Below, in pieces: positions 51,136 through 58,635 of a stretch of 64,000 bases of DNA; position 1 is the first letter of the stretch, and every line of letters begins with the position of its first letter. Source of the DNA: Negativicutes bacterium (lineage in GTDB: Bacteria > Bacillota_C > Negativicutes > Sporomusales_B > JARLHX01). The stretch covers positions 1 to 64,000 of the forward strand of contig JARLHY010000011.1 in the NCBI GenBank assembly GCA_031292015.1, in the 5' to 3' direction. Both the position numbers and the translations under genes were made by a program. The notes under the pieces were generated by a model. That model ran no database searches and was not told where the DNA came from. It worked only from the letters and a program-made list of their open reading frames with translations.

Positions 51136-51365
51136 GAGAGCGGCACGTTTATTTTTACCCTTAGCGGGGCTGCTGTTGTCCTGGCTTTATTATTCCATAT
51201 CGGCAATCAGGCTGTGTTAAGCATCTGTTACGATTTGGTTAATTTTTTTCTGTTCAGTTTTGCTCGCCAGTGCTTATACTGCAGGATTACTTGATTATTG
51301 GCGTTCAAAGAAAACCGGCCGGGATTAAGACTAACTGTCCTCAATTACTTTGCCCGACAGGATTA
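51136..51365. other. Intergenic stretch with no gene seen
   Basis: Upstream DNA of the phn promoter. Part of a short inverted repeat (GTGCCGC/GCGGCAC at 51120-51145) overlaps the -35 region. The rest is AT-rich without a convincing ORF, promoter or repeat. Confidence 0.4.
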
Positions 51366-51398
51366 AAAGGACACTTACCCCACAGGTAAGTGTCCTTT
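51366..51398. terminator. Perfect 14-bp hairpin
   Basis: AAAGGACACTTACC pairs with GGTAAGTGTCCTTT around CCACA. T-rich on the minus side (CCTTTTAATCC). It may be a second terminator behind the YjfB gene. Confidence 0.5.
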
Positions 51399-51451
51399 GT
51401 CGTATCATCAGCCATTTTCGCCGACGCACCGGTTAACCAACAGCCCAAAAC

Positions 51452-51479
51452 AAAAAAGCCCCCGGGCAACCGGGGACTT
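51452..51479 (-). terminator. Rho-independent terminator of the yjfB-like gene
   Basis: Minus-strand CCCCGG-TTGC-CCGGGG stem with flanking pairs and a TTTTTTGTTTT tract, 55 bp after the stop at 51535. Confidence 0.75.
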
Positions 51480-51534
51480 CGTCGGTCTGGCAGTCACTTT
51501 GCCTTCGGCAAATGGAGGTTTGGAATGTCTTTAC

Positions 51535-51708
51535 TCAGGCTTTGACATCGATATTGGCACCCAGGTCTGGGGAGGCCGGAACCAGCGAGTCGAGCAGGAG
51601 CTGGCTGTTGGTCTGATCCATATCCATCGCTTTCTTGAGCAAAAGAACATCTGCACCGCTTTGCACCCGGGTCTGCGCATTCATCACCGATACAGCCGCG
51701 ATATCCAT
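51535..51708 (-). CDS. yjfB: YjfB family putative motility protein
   Basis: A 57-aa protein beginning MDIAAVSVMNAQTRVQ and containing ADVLLLKKAMDM, which fits the YjfB family of small proteins associated with motility genes in Firmicutes. ATG 51708 follows AGGAGGGACG; the frame runs on to 51810 without a start signal. Its function is unknown. Flagellar genes begin about 10 kb away on the other strand. Confidence 0.78.
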   Translation of the reverse strand: MDIAAVSVMNAQTRVQSGADVLLLKKAMDMDQTNSQLLLDSLVPASPDLGANIDVKA

Positions 51709-51965
51709 TAGCGTCCCTCCTCTTCCTGCTATCATTTTATGCCAATTCGCGGATATTCTCAATAGGACTGCAGGGCAATATTGACCGGGACCGGCCTTTC
51801 TGGCAGGCATCAGGTTAAACCGCCGGCTTTGCCTGATAATCGGTGCGTAAAATCCACAGACAACCCGGCTTGGGGGGACGACCGATTTTCAAAAAATATT
51901 CTAATAGTGAGGAACTATAATAGGGATAATCGCTTCTGCATTAAACCAGCAAAGGAGCTGCTAAG

Positions 51966-52217
51966 ATGGGTTCAGTAGGCATTGTGAGAAATACGGACTC
52001 TGTAGGCAGGATTACATTGCCGGTGGCACTCAGGCGCATTTTGGATATCCAACATGACGACCGTTTGGCGTTTGTCGTCGACGAGGATTGCCTCATTTTA
52101 CAAAAGTGTCAGTCGCTGTGCGTATTCTGCGGAAACACCAAGGTGAGGCGGTTTAAAGGCAAAGATGTCTGTGCCCAGTGCGAAACGGCAATGAAAAGGC
52201 TGGAGGACCGGAGCTAA
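51966..52217 (+). CDS. AbrB-type regulator with C-terminal zinc ribbon (paralogue)
   Basis: An 83-aa protein with the same layout as the one at 33224: AbrB swapped-hairpin domain (SVGIVRNTDSVGRITLPVALRR) and a zinc ribbon with CVFC and CAQC pairs. It has a -10 TATAAT at 51916-51921 and ATG 51966 after AAGGAGC. Probably a transition-state DNA-binding regulator; target unknown. The two copies share about half of their residues by eye. Confidence 0.8.
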   Translation: MGSVGIVRNTDSVGRITLPVALRRILDIQHDDRLAFVVDEDCLILQKCQSLCVFCGNTKVRRFKGKDVCAQCETAMKRLEDRS

Positions 52218-52294
52218 AAAGTAACCCAGCTGAACTTCCCCGGCGATTTCTCAAACAAGATAAACACTAAGCCAAAATACAAGGAGGTCAGAGA

Positions 52295-52732
52295 ATGAAC
52301 AAAATGCTAAACGTACTTTCCTGCTGCTTTATGATAGGCCTGTTCGCCATTTCCATCAGCACAGCGGCGCTTGCCCACGGCCCTGGGCAAGGCGGCGATC
52401 CGGGGCACCGGCCGCCTGACATGATTCAGCATGTGACGAAAAGCTTGGCAGACCTGGTCGACAACGGCACCATCACGCCGGAACAGTCCGATAAAATTCT
52501 GGCGTTCTTCAAAGAAAAGGATGACCGGATTAAGGCCGATTGCGAGAAAACGAAGGACATGAGCCCCGAGGAACGCAAGGCTTATTTCGACCAGCGGCGT
52601 CCGAAAGACCGGCCTGACATCGTAAAAGACCTGATGAATTGCGCAGGATTGTCGGAGGATCAGGCCAAGAAAGTCGCCGACGCTCTCCGCCCGCCAATGC
52701 CGCCGCCGGGCTGTGAACCGTCAAAACGCTAG
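52295..52732 (+). CDS. Secreted helical protein, unknown function
   Basis: A 145-aa protein: signal peptide (residues about 4-27, ending ALAHG), then His/Pro/Gly-rich start (HGPGQGGDPGHRPPD) and helical repeats with acidic-basic residues (KSLADLVDNGTITPEQSDKILAFF, and AGLSEDQAKKVADALRPP). It contains three cysteines in the mature part. Charged helices of this sort recall periplasmic metal-binding or chaperone-like proteins, but I recognise no family. It precedes tolC with a strong terminator between. Confidence 0.75.
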   Translation: MNKMLNVLSCCFMIGLFAISISTAALAHGPGQGGDPGHRPPDMIQHVTKSLADLVDNGTITPEQSDKILAFFKEKDDRIKADCEKTKDMSPEERKAYFDQRRPKDRPDIVKDLMNCAGLSEDQAKKVADALRPPMPPPGCEPSKR

Positions 52733-52738
52733 ATGCAT

Positions 52739-52768
52739 AAAATCAAAGGCCTAACGGCCTTTGATTTT
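52739..52768 (+). terminator. Rho-independent terminator
   Basis: AAAATCAAAGGCC pairs perfectly with GGCCTTTGATTTT around TAAC. It ends the secreted-protein gene, 6 bp past its stop. Confidence 0.85.
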
Positions 52769-52833
52769 GTTCAGACGGAGGCGCGCCGGACAGACAAGGG
52801 CCGCCAAAAGAGATCATTTGCCGGAGGTTGGTT

Positions 52834-54129
52834 ATGAAAAAATACCGGAAGCTTTTTGCCCCGCTAGTAGTAGCTGTCTGGACTTTTACCCTCAGTCAGC
52901 CGGTCCTTGCCGCACCGATGGAATTGTCGCTGGACGATGCCGTCGCTCTGGCGCTGAAGAATAACTCCGACATCAAGATCGCCAGTTTTGACAGGGAAAA
53001 ATCGCTCTGGGCGATAACGCAGGCGGAGGCCGGCAAGGGCTTCGCGCTGACCTATTCCCATAGCGATGAACGCTACAATACGCCGCCGTCCTCCCTGACA
53101 GGCTATAAGTATGTCTGGACCACAAAGTTCGACAACGAGTTCGCCGTCAGTCTGCCTGTTTATAGCGGGCGCAAGCTGGAGAGTCTGATCGATCAGGCCC
53201 AGCTCAATTTTAAAATAGCGGACCTCAATGTGGACGCGACCAGACAACAACTGAGACAGACGGTGACCACCGACTATTTCACGGTGCTGCAATACCGCAA
53301 CGCGCTGGCGATAAGCACGGAGACGGTGGACAACTATGCCAGCCACCTGAAAAATGTCCAGGCCCAGTTTGATGTCGGCATTGTGGCCAAATCGGATGTC
53401 CTGGCCAGCGAAGTTTCCCTGGCCAACGCCCAGGACGGTCTGATCAAGTCGGAAAACAATTATCAGCTGGCTGTGGCGACCCTTAACAACGCGGTCGGAC
53501 TGCCGCTGAGCAGTGATATAAAGCTGAAGGAAGATCTCAAATACGAAAAGTACGCTCCCACGCTGGACGCCTGCGCCGGCTATGCCCTTGCCAACCGGCC
53601 GGAGATTGCCGAATACCAGGCCAAAATAGCCGTCGCCCACGATGACGTGAAAATCGCCAAAAGCGGCTACTTGCCTACCGTCAGTTTTGCGGCGGCGGAA
53701 GATTGGTACGATAAGGAGCTTCCCGGCACAAAAAACAATAACTGGCTGGTCAGTCTGACTGCCTCGTTAGACCTTTTTGACTCGGGACTCACCCAGGCCA
53801 AGGTCAGACAGGCCCAGTTCGGCGTGGCTACGGCCGAAGAGCAGTTCCGGCAAAAACGGGACGCGATATTGCTGGAAGTCCGTCAGTATTATCTGAGCAT
53901 GCGGGAAGCGGAAAAACGGATCGATACCAGCACGGTCGCGGTGGATCAGGCGGTGGAGAATCTCAGGATTGCCGAACTCCGCTACACCGCCGGCGTGGGC
54001 ACGAATCTCGACGTTCTTGACGCGGTGCTGTCGCTGAACCAGGCCAAGACCAACTATGTTCAGGCCCTGTATGACTATAACACCAGTAAGACCGAGCTGG
54101 ATAAAGCGATGGGCGTGGCGGTGAAATGA
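52834..54129 (+). CDS. tolC: TolC-family outer membrane efflux protein
   Basis: A 431-aa outer-membrane channel subunit: signal peptide (about 1-26, ending VLAAP), then two Outer membrane efflux (OEP) repeats rich in long coiled-coil helices (LSLDDAVALALKNNSDI at the start; AELRYTAGVGTNLDVLDAV late). The trimer forms the exit duct of tripartite exporters. Its presence is the best evidence for an outer membrane. ATG 52834 after GGAGG. It starts a unit with a MacA-like adaptor and a MacB-like permease. Confidence 0.92.
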   Translation: MKKYRKLFAPLVVAVWTFTLSQPVLAAPMELSLDDAVALALKNNSDIKIASFDREKSLWAITQAEAGKGFALTYSHSDERYNTPPSSLTGYKYVWTTKFDNEFAVSLPVYSGRKLESLIDQAQLNFKIADLNVDATRQQLRQTVTTDYFTVLQYRNALAISTETVDNYASHLKNVQAQFDVGIVAKSDVLASEVSLANAQDGLIKSENNYQLAVATLNNAVGLPLSSDIKLKEDLKYEKYAPTLDACAGYALANRPEIAEYQAKIAVAHDDVKIAKSGYLPTVSFAAAEDWYDKELPGTKNNNWLVSLTASLDLFDSGLTQAKVRQAQFGVATAEEQFRQKRDAILLEVRQYYLSMREAEKRIDTSTVAVDQAVENLRIAELRYTAGVGTNLDVLDAVLSLNQAKTNYVQALYDYNTSKTELDKAMGVAVK

Positions 54130-54211
54130 CGATGTTTTGCGCCGGAGAATCAATTTCCGGTTTCAACGCCTGGCAATTTGACTGTTGCCAAAACGAGAGT
54201 GAGGCAGATCG

Positions 54212-55285
54212 ATGATTTTGAAAAAAGTTGGCCGCTACAGGAAGGGACTCCTGCTGGTGGCGCTTCTGGCACTGATAGCTGCCGGCGGCTGGGCTTATTA
54301 CCAGCATAAAACAAGCACAACCACAGAAACCGAAACAACGGATACTGTCGGCCGGGGAGACATCAGGGCTACGGTCTCGGCCACCGGAACGATCAAGGCG
54401 GTAAACTCGGTCTCCGTCGGTTCCCGGGTAACAGGGCTGATTACCGAAGTCAAGGTAAATGAAAATGACATTGTAAAAAAAGGCCAGGTCCTGGGGGTTT
54501 TGGACGATACGGCTCTGCGGGCCCAGCTCGAACAATATGAGGCTCAGGTGTCCAACTACGCCTCGGCCTACGAGCGCAGCCGGAAAATTTTCGCCATCGG
54601 CGGCGAATCGGCCCAGCAGCTGGATTCGGACCGGATGAACTACCGGGTGGCAAAGGCAAACTACGACAACCTGGCCGCCCAGCTGACTTACTATGTGATT
54701 ACCGCACCCATCGACGGCATGGTGGTCGGTACGCCTTCTTCCGTCGGAACCACGGTGGTCCAGGGACTGGATACCGCCCAGACCATCCTGACCATCGCCG
54801 ATATGGCCAAAATGCAGATCAAGGTGCTTGTGGACGAATCGGATATCGGCAAAATCAGGGTAGATCAACAAGTCTCCTTTACCGTGGATGCTTACGCCGA
54901 TAAAACCTTCACAGGCAAAGTCACCAAGGTCTCCCGGGACGCCACCACTTCGTCCAATGTGGTCTATTATCCGGTATATGTGGCGGTGGATGCGCCGGAA
55001 GACCTGCTGTATCCCACCATGACCGCCAGGGTCACTATCAACGTCGGTGAGCGAAAGCAGGTTCTGATCGTGCCGCTGGCCGCCATCAAGGAAGACAAGG
55101 GCCAAAAATACGTCCAGGTCATGGTCAATGGCCATCCGCAGAATACGCCGGTTAAAATCGGTCTTAGCGACGAAGACAATGTGGAGGCTGTTACCGGCCT
55201 GAATGAAGGCGACCAGATTGTCATACCCGCGGCCAAAGCCAAGGTGACAACCAGCCAGGACCAAGGGCCGCCGCCTCGGATTTAA
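54212..55285 (+). CDS. MacA/HlyD-like membrane fusion protein
   Basis: A 357-aa periplasmic adaptor: N-terminal TM (about 9-30), lipoyl half-motifs (VSATGTIKAVNSVSVGSRVTG and APIDGMVVG), a short coiled coil, beta-barrel and membrane-proximal domains (NVGERKQVLIVPLAAI). It fits MacA-type proteins of the MacAB family. Downstream lies a MacB-like permease with a 70-bp gap and no ATPase. Confidence 0.88.
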   Translation: MILKKVGRYRKGLLLVALLALIAAGGWAYYQHKTSTTTETETTDTVGRGDIRATVSATGTIKAVNSVSVGSRVTGLITEVKVNENDIVKKGQVLGVLDDTALRAQLEQYEAQVSNYASAYERSRKIFAIGGESAQQLDSDRMNYRVAKANYDNLAAQLTYYVITAPIDGMVVGTPSSVGTTVVQGLDTAQTILTIADMAKMQIKVLVDESDIGKIRVDQQVSFTVDAYADKTFTGKVTKVSRDATTSSNVVYYPVYVAVDAPEDLLYPTMTARVTINVGERKQVLIVPLAAIKEDKGQKYVQVMVNGHPQNTPVKIGLSDEDNVEAVTGLNEGDQIVIPAAKAKVTTSQDQGPPPRI

Positions 55286-55287
55286 GG

Positions 55288-55377
55288 TGGAACTATCAGG
55301 TCCTGTATATCTGTGACGGCAAGCTGGTCCGGGCGGGGAGAAAGGAGGCTCAAATATGCTCTGGGAAAGTATTCTGA
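55288..55377 (+). pseudogene. Possible remnant of the MacB-type ATPase C-terminus
   Basis: In the gap between adaptor and permease one frame reads VLYICDGKLVRAGRKEA and runs into the permease start before stopping at 55377. The pattern (hydrophobic residues, then DGK-L/I-V, then a basic tail) is how MacB/LolD-type ATPases end. Intact systems have a complete ATPase gene here. I infer a deletion that left the last 25 or so codons and the permease ribosome site (AAAGGAGG). Short similarity only. Confidence 0.35.
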
Positions 55378-56573
55378 TCGCCCTGGAAGGACTGAAAACC
55401 AATAAACTACGCTCCATCCTCACCATGCTTGGGATCATCATCGGCGTTGGAGCGGTTATCGCCATGGTGTCCCTGGGACTGGGCGTTCAGCAGAAAGTAC
55501 AGAATTCCATCGCCAGTCTCGGCAGCAACCTGATCATCGTCATGCCGGGGGCCTCCTCGTCGCCGGGCAGTACCCGTTCGGCGGCAGGATCGAATATCAC
55601 CTTGACCAACCAGGACGCCAAATCCATTGAAAAACAGGTCGCCGGCGTCAAATATGCTGTGCCTGCCGTCTCTGATTCCTATCAAATCGTTTTCGGTCAT
55701 CAGAACTGGAAAACCAAAGTCCAGGGAACAACCCCGGACTTTTTGACAATACGCGACTATAAGGTTGCCGCCGGCAATTTTTATACCACCCGGGACGAAG
55801 ATACCCGGGCCCGGGTCGCCGTAGTCGGGCCGACAGTGGCTACCAACCTGTTCGGCAACGTCAGCCCGGTGGGGCAGACTATCCGCATCAGCCAGGCCCC
55901 GTTCCGGGTGATCGGCGTGCTGGAAAGCAAGGGGCAATCGTCCATGGGACAGGACCAGGACGATCTTGTGCTCATTCCTTTGGCAACCGCCCAGGAGCGG
56001 CTGATTGGCATAACCTATGTCAATAATATCAGCATCCAGGTGGAAAGCACCCAGGCCATGGATAAAGTCCAGGAAAACGTCACTACCCTGCTAAGAACGC
56101 GGCATCACCTGGCGACCGGTGTCGAGAACGATTTTTCGGTGCGCAATCTGACTTCGCTCATGAGTACGATGAAGGAGACCACCAGCAACCTTACCATGTT
56201 TCTCGGGGCGGTAGCCGCGATTTCCCTGGTAGTGGGCGGCATCGGAATCATGAATATCATGATGGTCTCGGTGACTGAGCGGACCCGGGAGATTGGCATC
56301 CGCAAAGCCCTGGGCGCCACATTTTCCAATATTCTTACCCAGTTTCTGATCGAGGCGATCGTCATCAGCGTTACCGGCGGCCTGATCGGAATTTTCCTGG
56401 GAGTGGCCGGAGCGCGGGCGATTTCGCTCATAGCCGGCTGGAGCACGGTTATCTCTTCCTTGGCGATTCTGGCGGCATTCGGGGTCTCAGTGATGATCGG
56501 CCTGTTTTTCGGCATCTATCCCGCCCGCAAAGCAGCCCTGCTCGACCCGATCGACGCGCTCCGCTATGAATAG
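55356..56573 (+). CDS. MacB-type FtsX-like permease lacking its ATPase domain
   Basis: A 405-aa ABC permease of the MacB/FtsX family: TM1 at about 17-42 (RSILTMLGIIIGVGAVIAM), a large periplasmic domain (45-280), and three further TM segments ending GIYPARKAALLDPIDALRYE. The conserved ERTREIGIRKALGA loop is present. Full-length MacB has an N-terminal ATPase; here the ATPase is neither fused nor next to it. It may borrow an ATPase from another locus, or be non-functional. GAAAGGAGG start site. Confidence 0.88.
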   Translation: MLWESILIALEGLKTNKLRSILTMLGIIIGVGAVIAMVSLGLGVQQKVQNSIASLGSNLIIVMPGASSSPGSTRSAAGSNITLTNQDAKSIEKQVAGVKYAVPAVSDSYQIVFGHQNWKTKVQGTTPDFLTIRDYKVAAGNFYTTRDEDTRARVAVVGPTVATNLFGNVSPVGQTIRISQAPFRVIGVLESKGQSSMGQDQDDLVLIPLATAQERLIGITYVNNISIQVESTQAMDKVQENVTTLLRTRHHLATGVENDFSVRNLTSLMSTMKETTSNLTMFLGAVAAISLVVGGIGIMNIMMVSVTERTREIGIRKALGATFSNILTQFLIEAIVISVTGGLIGIFLGVAGARAISLIAGWSTVISSLAILAAFGVSVMIGLFFGIYPARKAALLDPIDALRYE

Positions 56574-56644
56574 GCGGGACGCCACGCGTCTTTTTCAAAC
56601 AGAAATCCATTGCGGCGGTGCTAAAATGGCATGGGGTGAAGGAT

Positions 56645-56740
56645 GTGGCTGAGGTTTTAATGCTGGCCGGGTCATTTATTTTGGTGTGCCTGTTCATTAT
56701 TTTATGGCTGCTGTATTCGGCGCCGGAAGCTGACGACTGA
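56645..56740 (+). CDS. 31-aa single-TM small protein
   Basis: A short frame: a hydrophobic TM segment (LAGSFILVCLFIILWLLY) with an acidic end SAPEADD. A GTG start follows GGGGTGAAGG; an in-frame ATG at 56660 after GAGG is also possible. A TGCTAAAAT extended -10-like sequence lies about 20 bp upstream. Small membrane proteins often modulate transporters; its neighbour is the MacB-like permease. Unknown function, modest support. Confidence 0.4.
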   Translation: MAEVLMLAGSFILVCLFIILWLLYSAPEADD

Positions 56741-56762
56741 CACCACCAGCCGCACGCACCTG

Positions 56763-56803
56763 CCCGAACATGTCTCCCTACCTTGTCGGGGGTCATTTTT
56801 TTT
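56763..56803 (+). terminator. Weak terminator
   Basis: CCCGA and TCGGG flank a long loop and are followed by TCATTTTTTTT. It could end the small TM gene and the export operon. The rest of the 304-bp gap up to 56877 shows no other gene. Confidence 0.4.
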
Positions 56804-56877
56804 ACCAAATCAGCTATTGATCCAAAACAAAAATATAGTCCGGGATTGCAACCAGGCGGTATCAGAGAGGAAGATGG

Positions 56878-58557
56878 TTGTTGAGTACCAAAAAACGTCT
56901 GCATGAGGCCCTCCGACTGGCGGGCCAGGGAAATCTGCCACCCGCGCTGGAGGTTTTGCGTCTGGCCGTCAGGGAAGACCCCGACGATCCTGAGGCCCAC
57001 AACTGCTTGGGAGCAGTACAATACAGCGCCAAATTATTTGAAGAAGCCGACGTTTCGTTTCGCCGCGCGCTGGAAATCTACCCGACCTTTCCTGAGGCCC
57101 TGAACAATCTCGGCGTGCTTCTCCTGGACAGGCAGTCGCCAAGCGAGGCAAAGGATTGTTTTCTCCGGGCCGTTCAGGCCCGCCCGGATTACGCGGCGGC
57201 CTACAACAACCTGGGCCTGGTACTGGTGAAAGAACAGCGGTGGAGCGAAGCGGAGGCCTCGTTTCGCCGGGCTGCTGTGATAAACCCCTGCTTTGCAGAG
57301 CCATTCAACAATCTGGGCTTGCTTTTTAAAGACACAAATCGCAGCAAAGAGGCGACAAACTGTCTTTTCCGGGCCGTCAAACTCAATCCGGGTTTCGCCG
57401 AAGCCCACAATAACCTTGGTACAGTCCTGACCGATCTTGCCCGCTTTGATCTGGCCCAGTTGTGTTTTGAACAGGCGGCGCGGCTAAAGCCGGTCTACCC
57501 CGATCCCCACCACAACCTGGGGATTGTTTTTGTCGCGACCCAGCGTTTGGAGCAAGCTGAAGCCTGCTTTTCCCGGGCCCTTGAGCTCCGGCCGGATTAT
57601 TCCGAGGCTCAGTTCGCTCTTGCGTCTCTTCATTTACTGCAGGGACGGTACGAAAAGGGCTGGGAAAAGTACGACAAGTGGCGGATCAAAAAATACGGCC
57701 CCAATCAACCAAATCTGAGGCGCTGGCAGGGAGAATATCTTGCGGGAAATTCGATCCTGCTTTACTACGAACAAGGTTTCGGCGACACCCTTCATTTTGT
57801 CAGATATGCCCCTCTGGTGGCGAAATTGACGGACAAAACCGGCCTATGGGTCCAGAAACCGCTGCAGCGGCTTATGGCTTCATCGTTTCCGTTCCTGGAT
57901 GTTCACTGCTCAGAGGAGATGCCGGTCAGGCATTTTACCTTCGGCTGCCCGCTGCCGAGTCTGCCGAAAGTGTTTCAGACCACCGAAGACGACATTCCCC
58001 GGACCAGTCCATACATAAAACCGGCTGCGGCCGTTTCCCGCAAATGGGCCGAAGTTCTCGCCCGGGCGGACGGGGGGACGGCTTACCGGATCGGCGCCGT
58101 CTGGGCCGGCAATCCCGACCATCACAATGATCGCAACCGTTCCATCCCGATGGCTATCTTCAAAGCTTTATTCGCGATTACAGGCATGGTGAGCTGGGTC
58201 AGCCTCCAAACAGGGGACCGGAGTTCAGACTTAAAAACCGGGTCGGCCCAAGTGTTCGACTGGTCCGGCCAACTGGACGATTTCGCTGAAACCGCAGGGC
58301 TGATGGAAAACCTTGACCTTGTCATCACCGTGGACTCCGCCGTGGCTCATCTGGCGGGAGCGATGGGGAAAAAGACCTGGCTCCTGCTGCCCTATGCGCC
58401 TGACTGGCGGTGGCAGCTCAACCGCGAAGATACTCCCTGGTATCCAACCATGCGTCTCTTCCGCCAGAATCAGCCCGGCGACTGGCCAGAGGTTCTGCAA
58501 AGGGTTAAACAGGCACTGGCGGAATATCTTCCGGCCGGCAACAAGCCCCGCCTGTAA
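56878..58557 (+). CDS. TPR protein with glycosyltransferase-like domain, copy 1
   Basis: A 559-aa protein. Residues about 1-240 are TPR repeats (PEALNNLGVLLLDR, AYNNLGLVLVKE and similar, about seven units). A linker leads to a GT-B-like domain (about 265-555) with FGDTLHFVRYAPLVA, VWAGNPDHHNDRNRSIP and VDSAVAHLAGAMGKKTW, reminiscent of glycosyltransferase family 9 and TPR-linked transferases. Likely cytoplasmic and possibly a flagellin or hook glycosyltransferase, given the flagellar genes downstream; not proven. TTG start after AGAGGAAG. Confidence 0.75.
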   Translation: MLSTKKRLHEALRLAGQGNLPPALEVLRLAVREDPDDPEAHNCLGAVQYSAKLFEEADVSFRRALEIYPTFPEALNNLGVLLLDRQSPSEAKDCFLRAVQARPDYAAAYNNLGLVLVKEQRWSEAEASFRRAAVINPCFAEPFNNLGLLFKDTNRSKEATNCLFRAVKLNPGFAEAHNNLGTVLTDLARFDLAQLCFEQAARLKPVYPDPHHNLGIVFVATQRLEQAEACFSRALELRPDYSEAQFALASLHLLQGRYEKGWEKYDKWRIKKYGPNQPNLRRWQGEYLAGNSILLYYEQGFGDTLHFVRYAPLVAKLTDKTGLWVQKPLQRLMASSFPFLDVHCSEEMPVRHFTFGCPLPSLPKVFQTTEDDIPRTSPYIKPAAAVSRKWAEVLARADGGTAYRIGAVWAGNPDHHNDRNRSIPMAIFKALFAITGMVSWVSLQTGDRSSDLKTGSAQVFDWSGQLDDFAETAGLMENLDLVITVDSAVAHLAGAMGKKTWLLLPYAPDWRWQLNREDTPWYPTMRLFRQNQPGDWPEVLQRVKQALAEYLPAGNKPRL

Positions 58558-58635
58558 CAATTTTTTAACCTAAAAACCCAAAACAGCAGCTTCGCCAAAT
58601 GTTCAGACCGTCGCCAAAAGGTGGTGGAATAAATA

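Noticed and set aside
53963..55465. Long minus-strand frame of 500 codons opposite tolC and macA
   Set aside because: It lies antisense to two well-supported genes, its product is His/Gly/Arg-rich without domains, and no ribosome site is seen. A GC-rich shadow frame.
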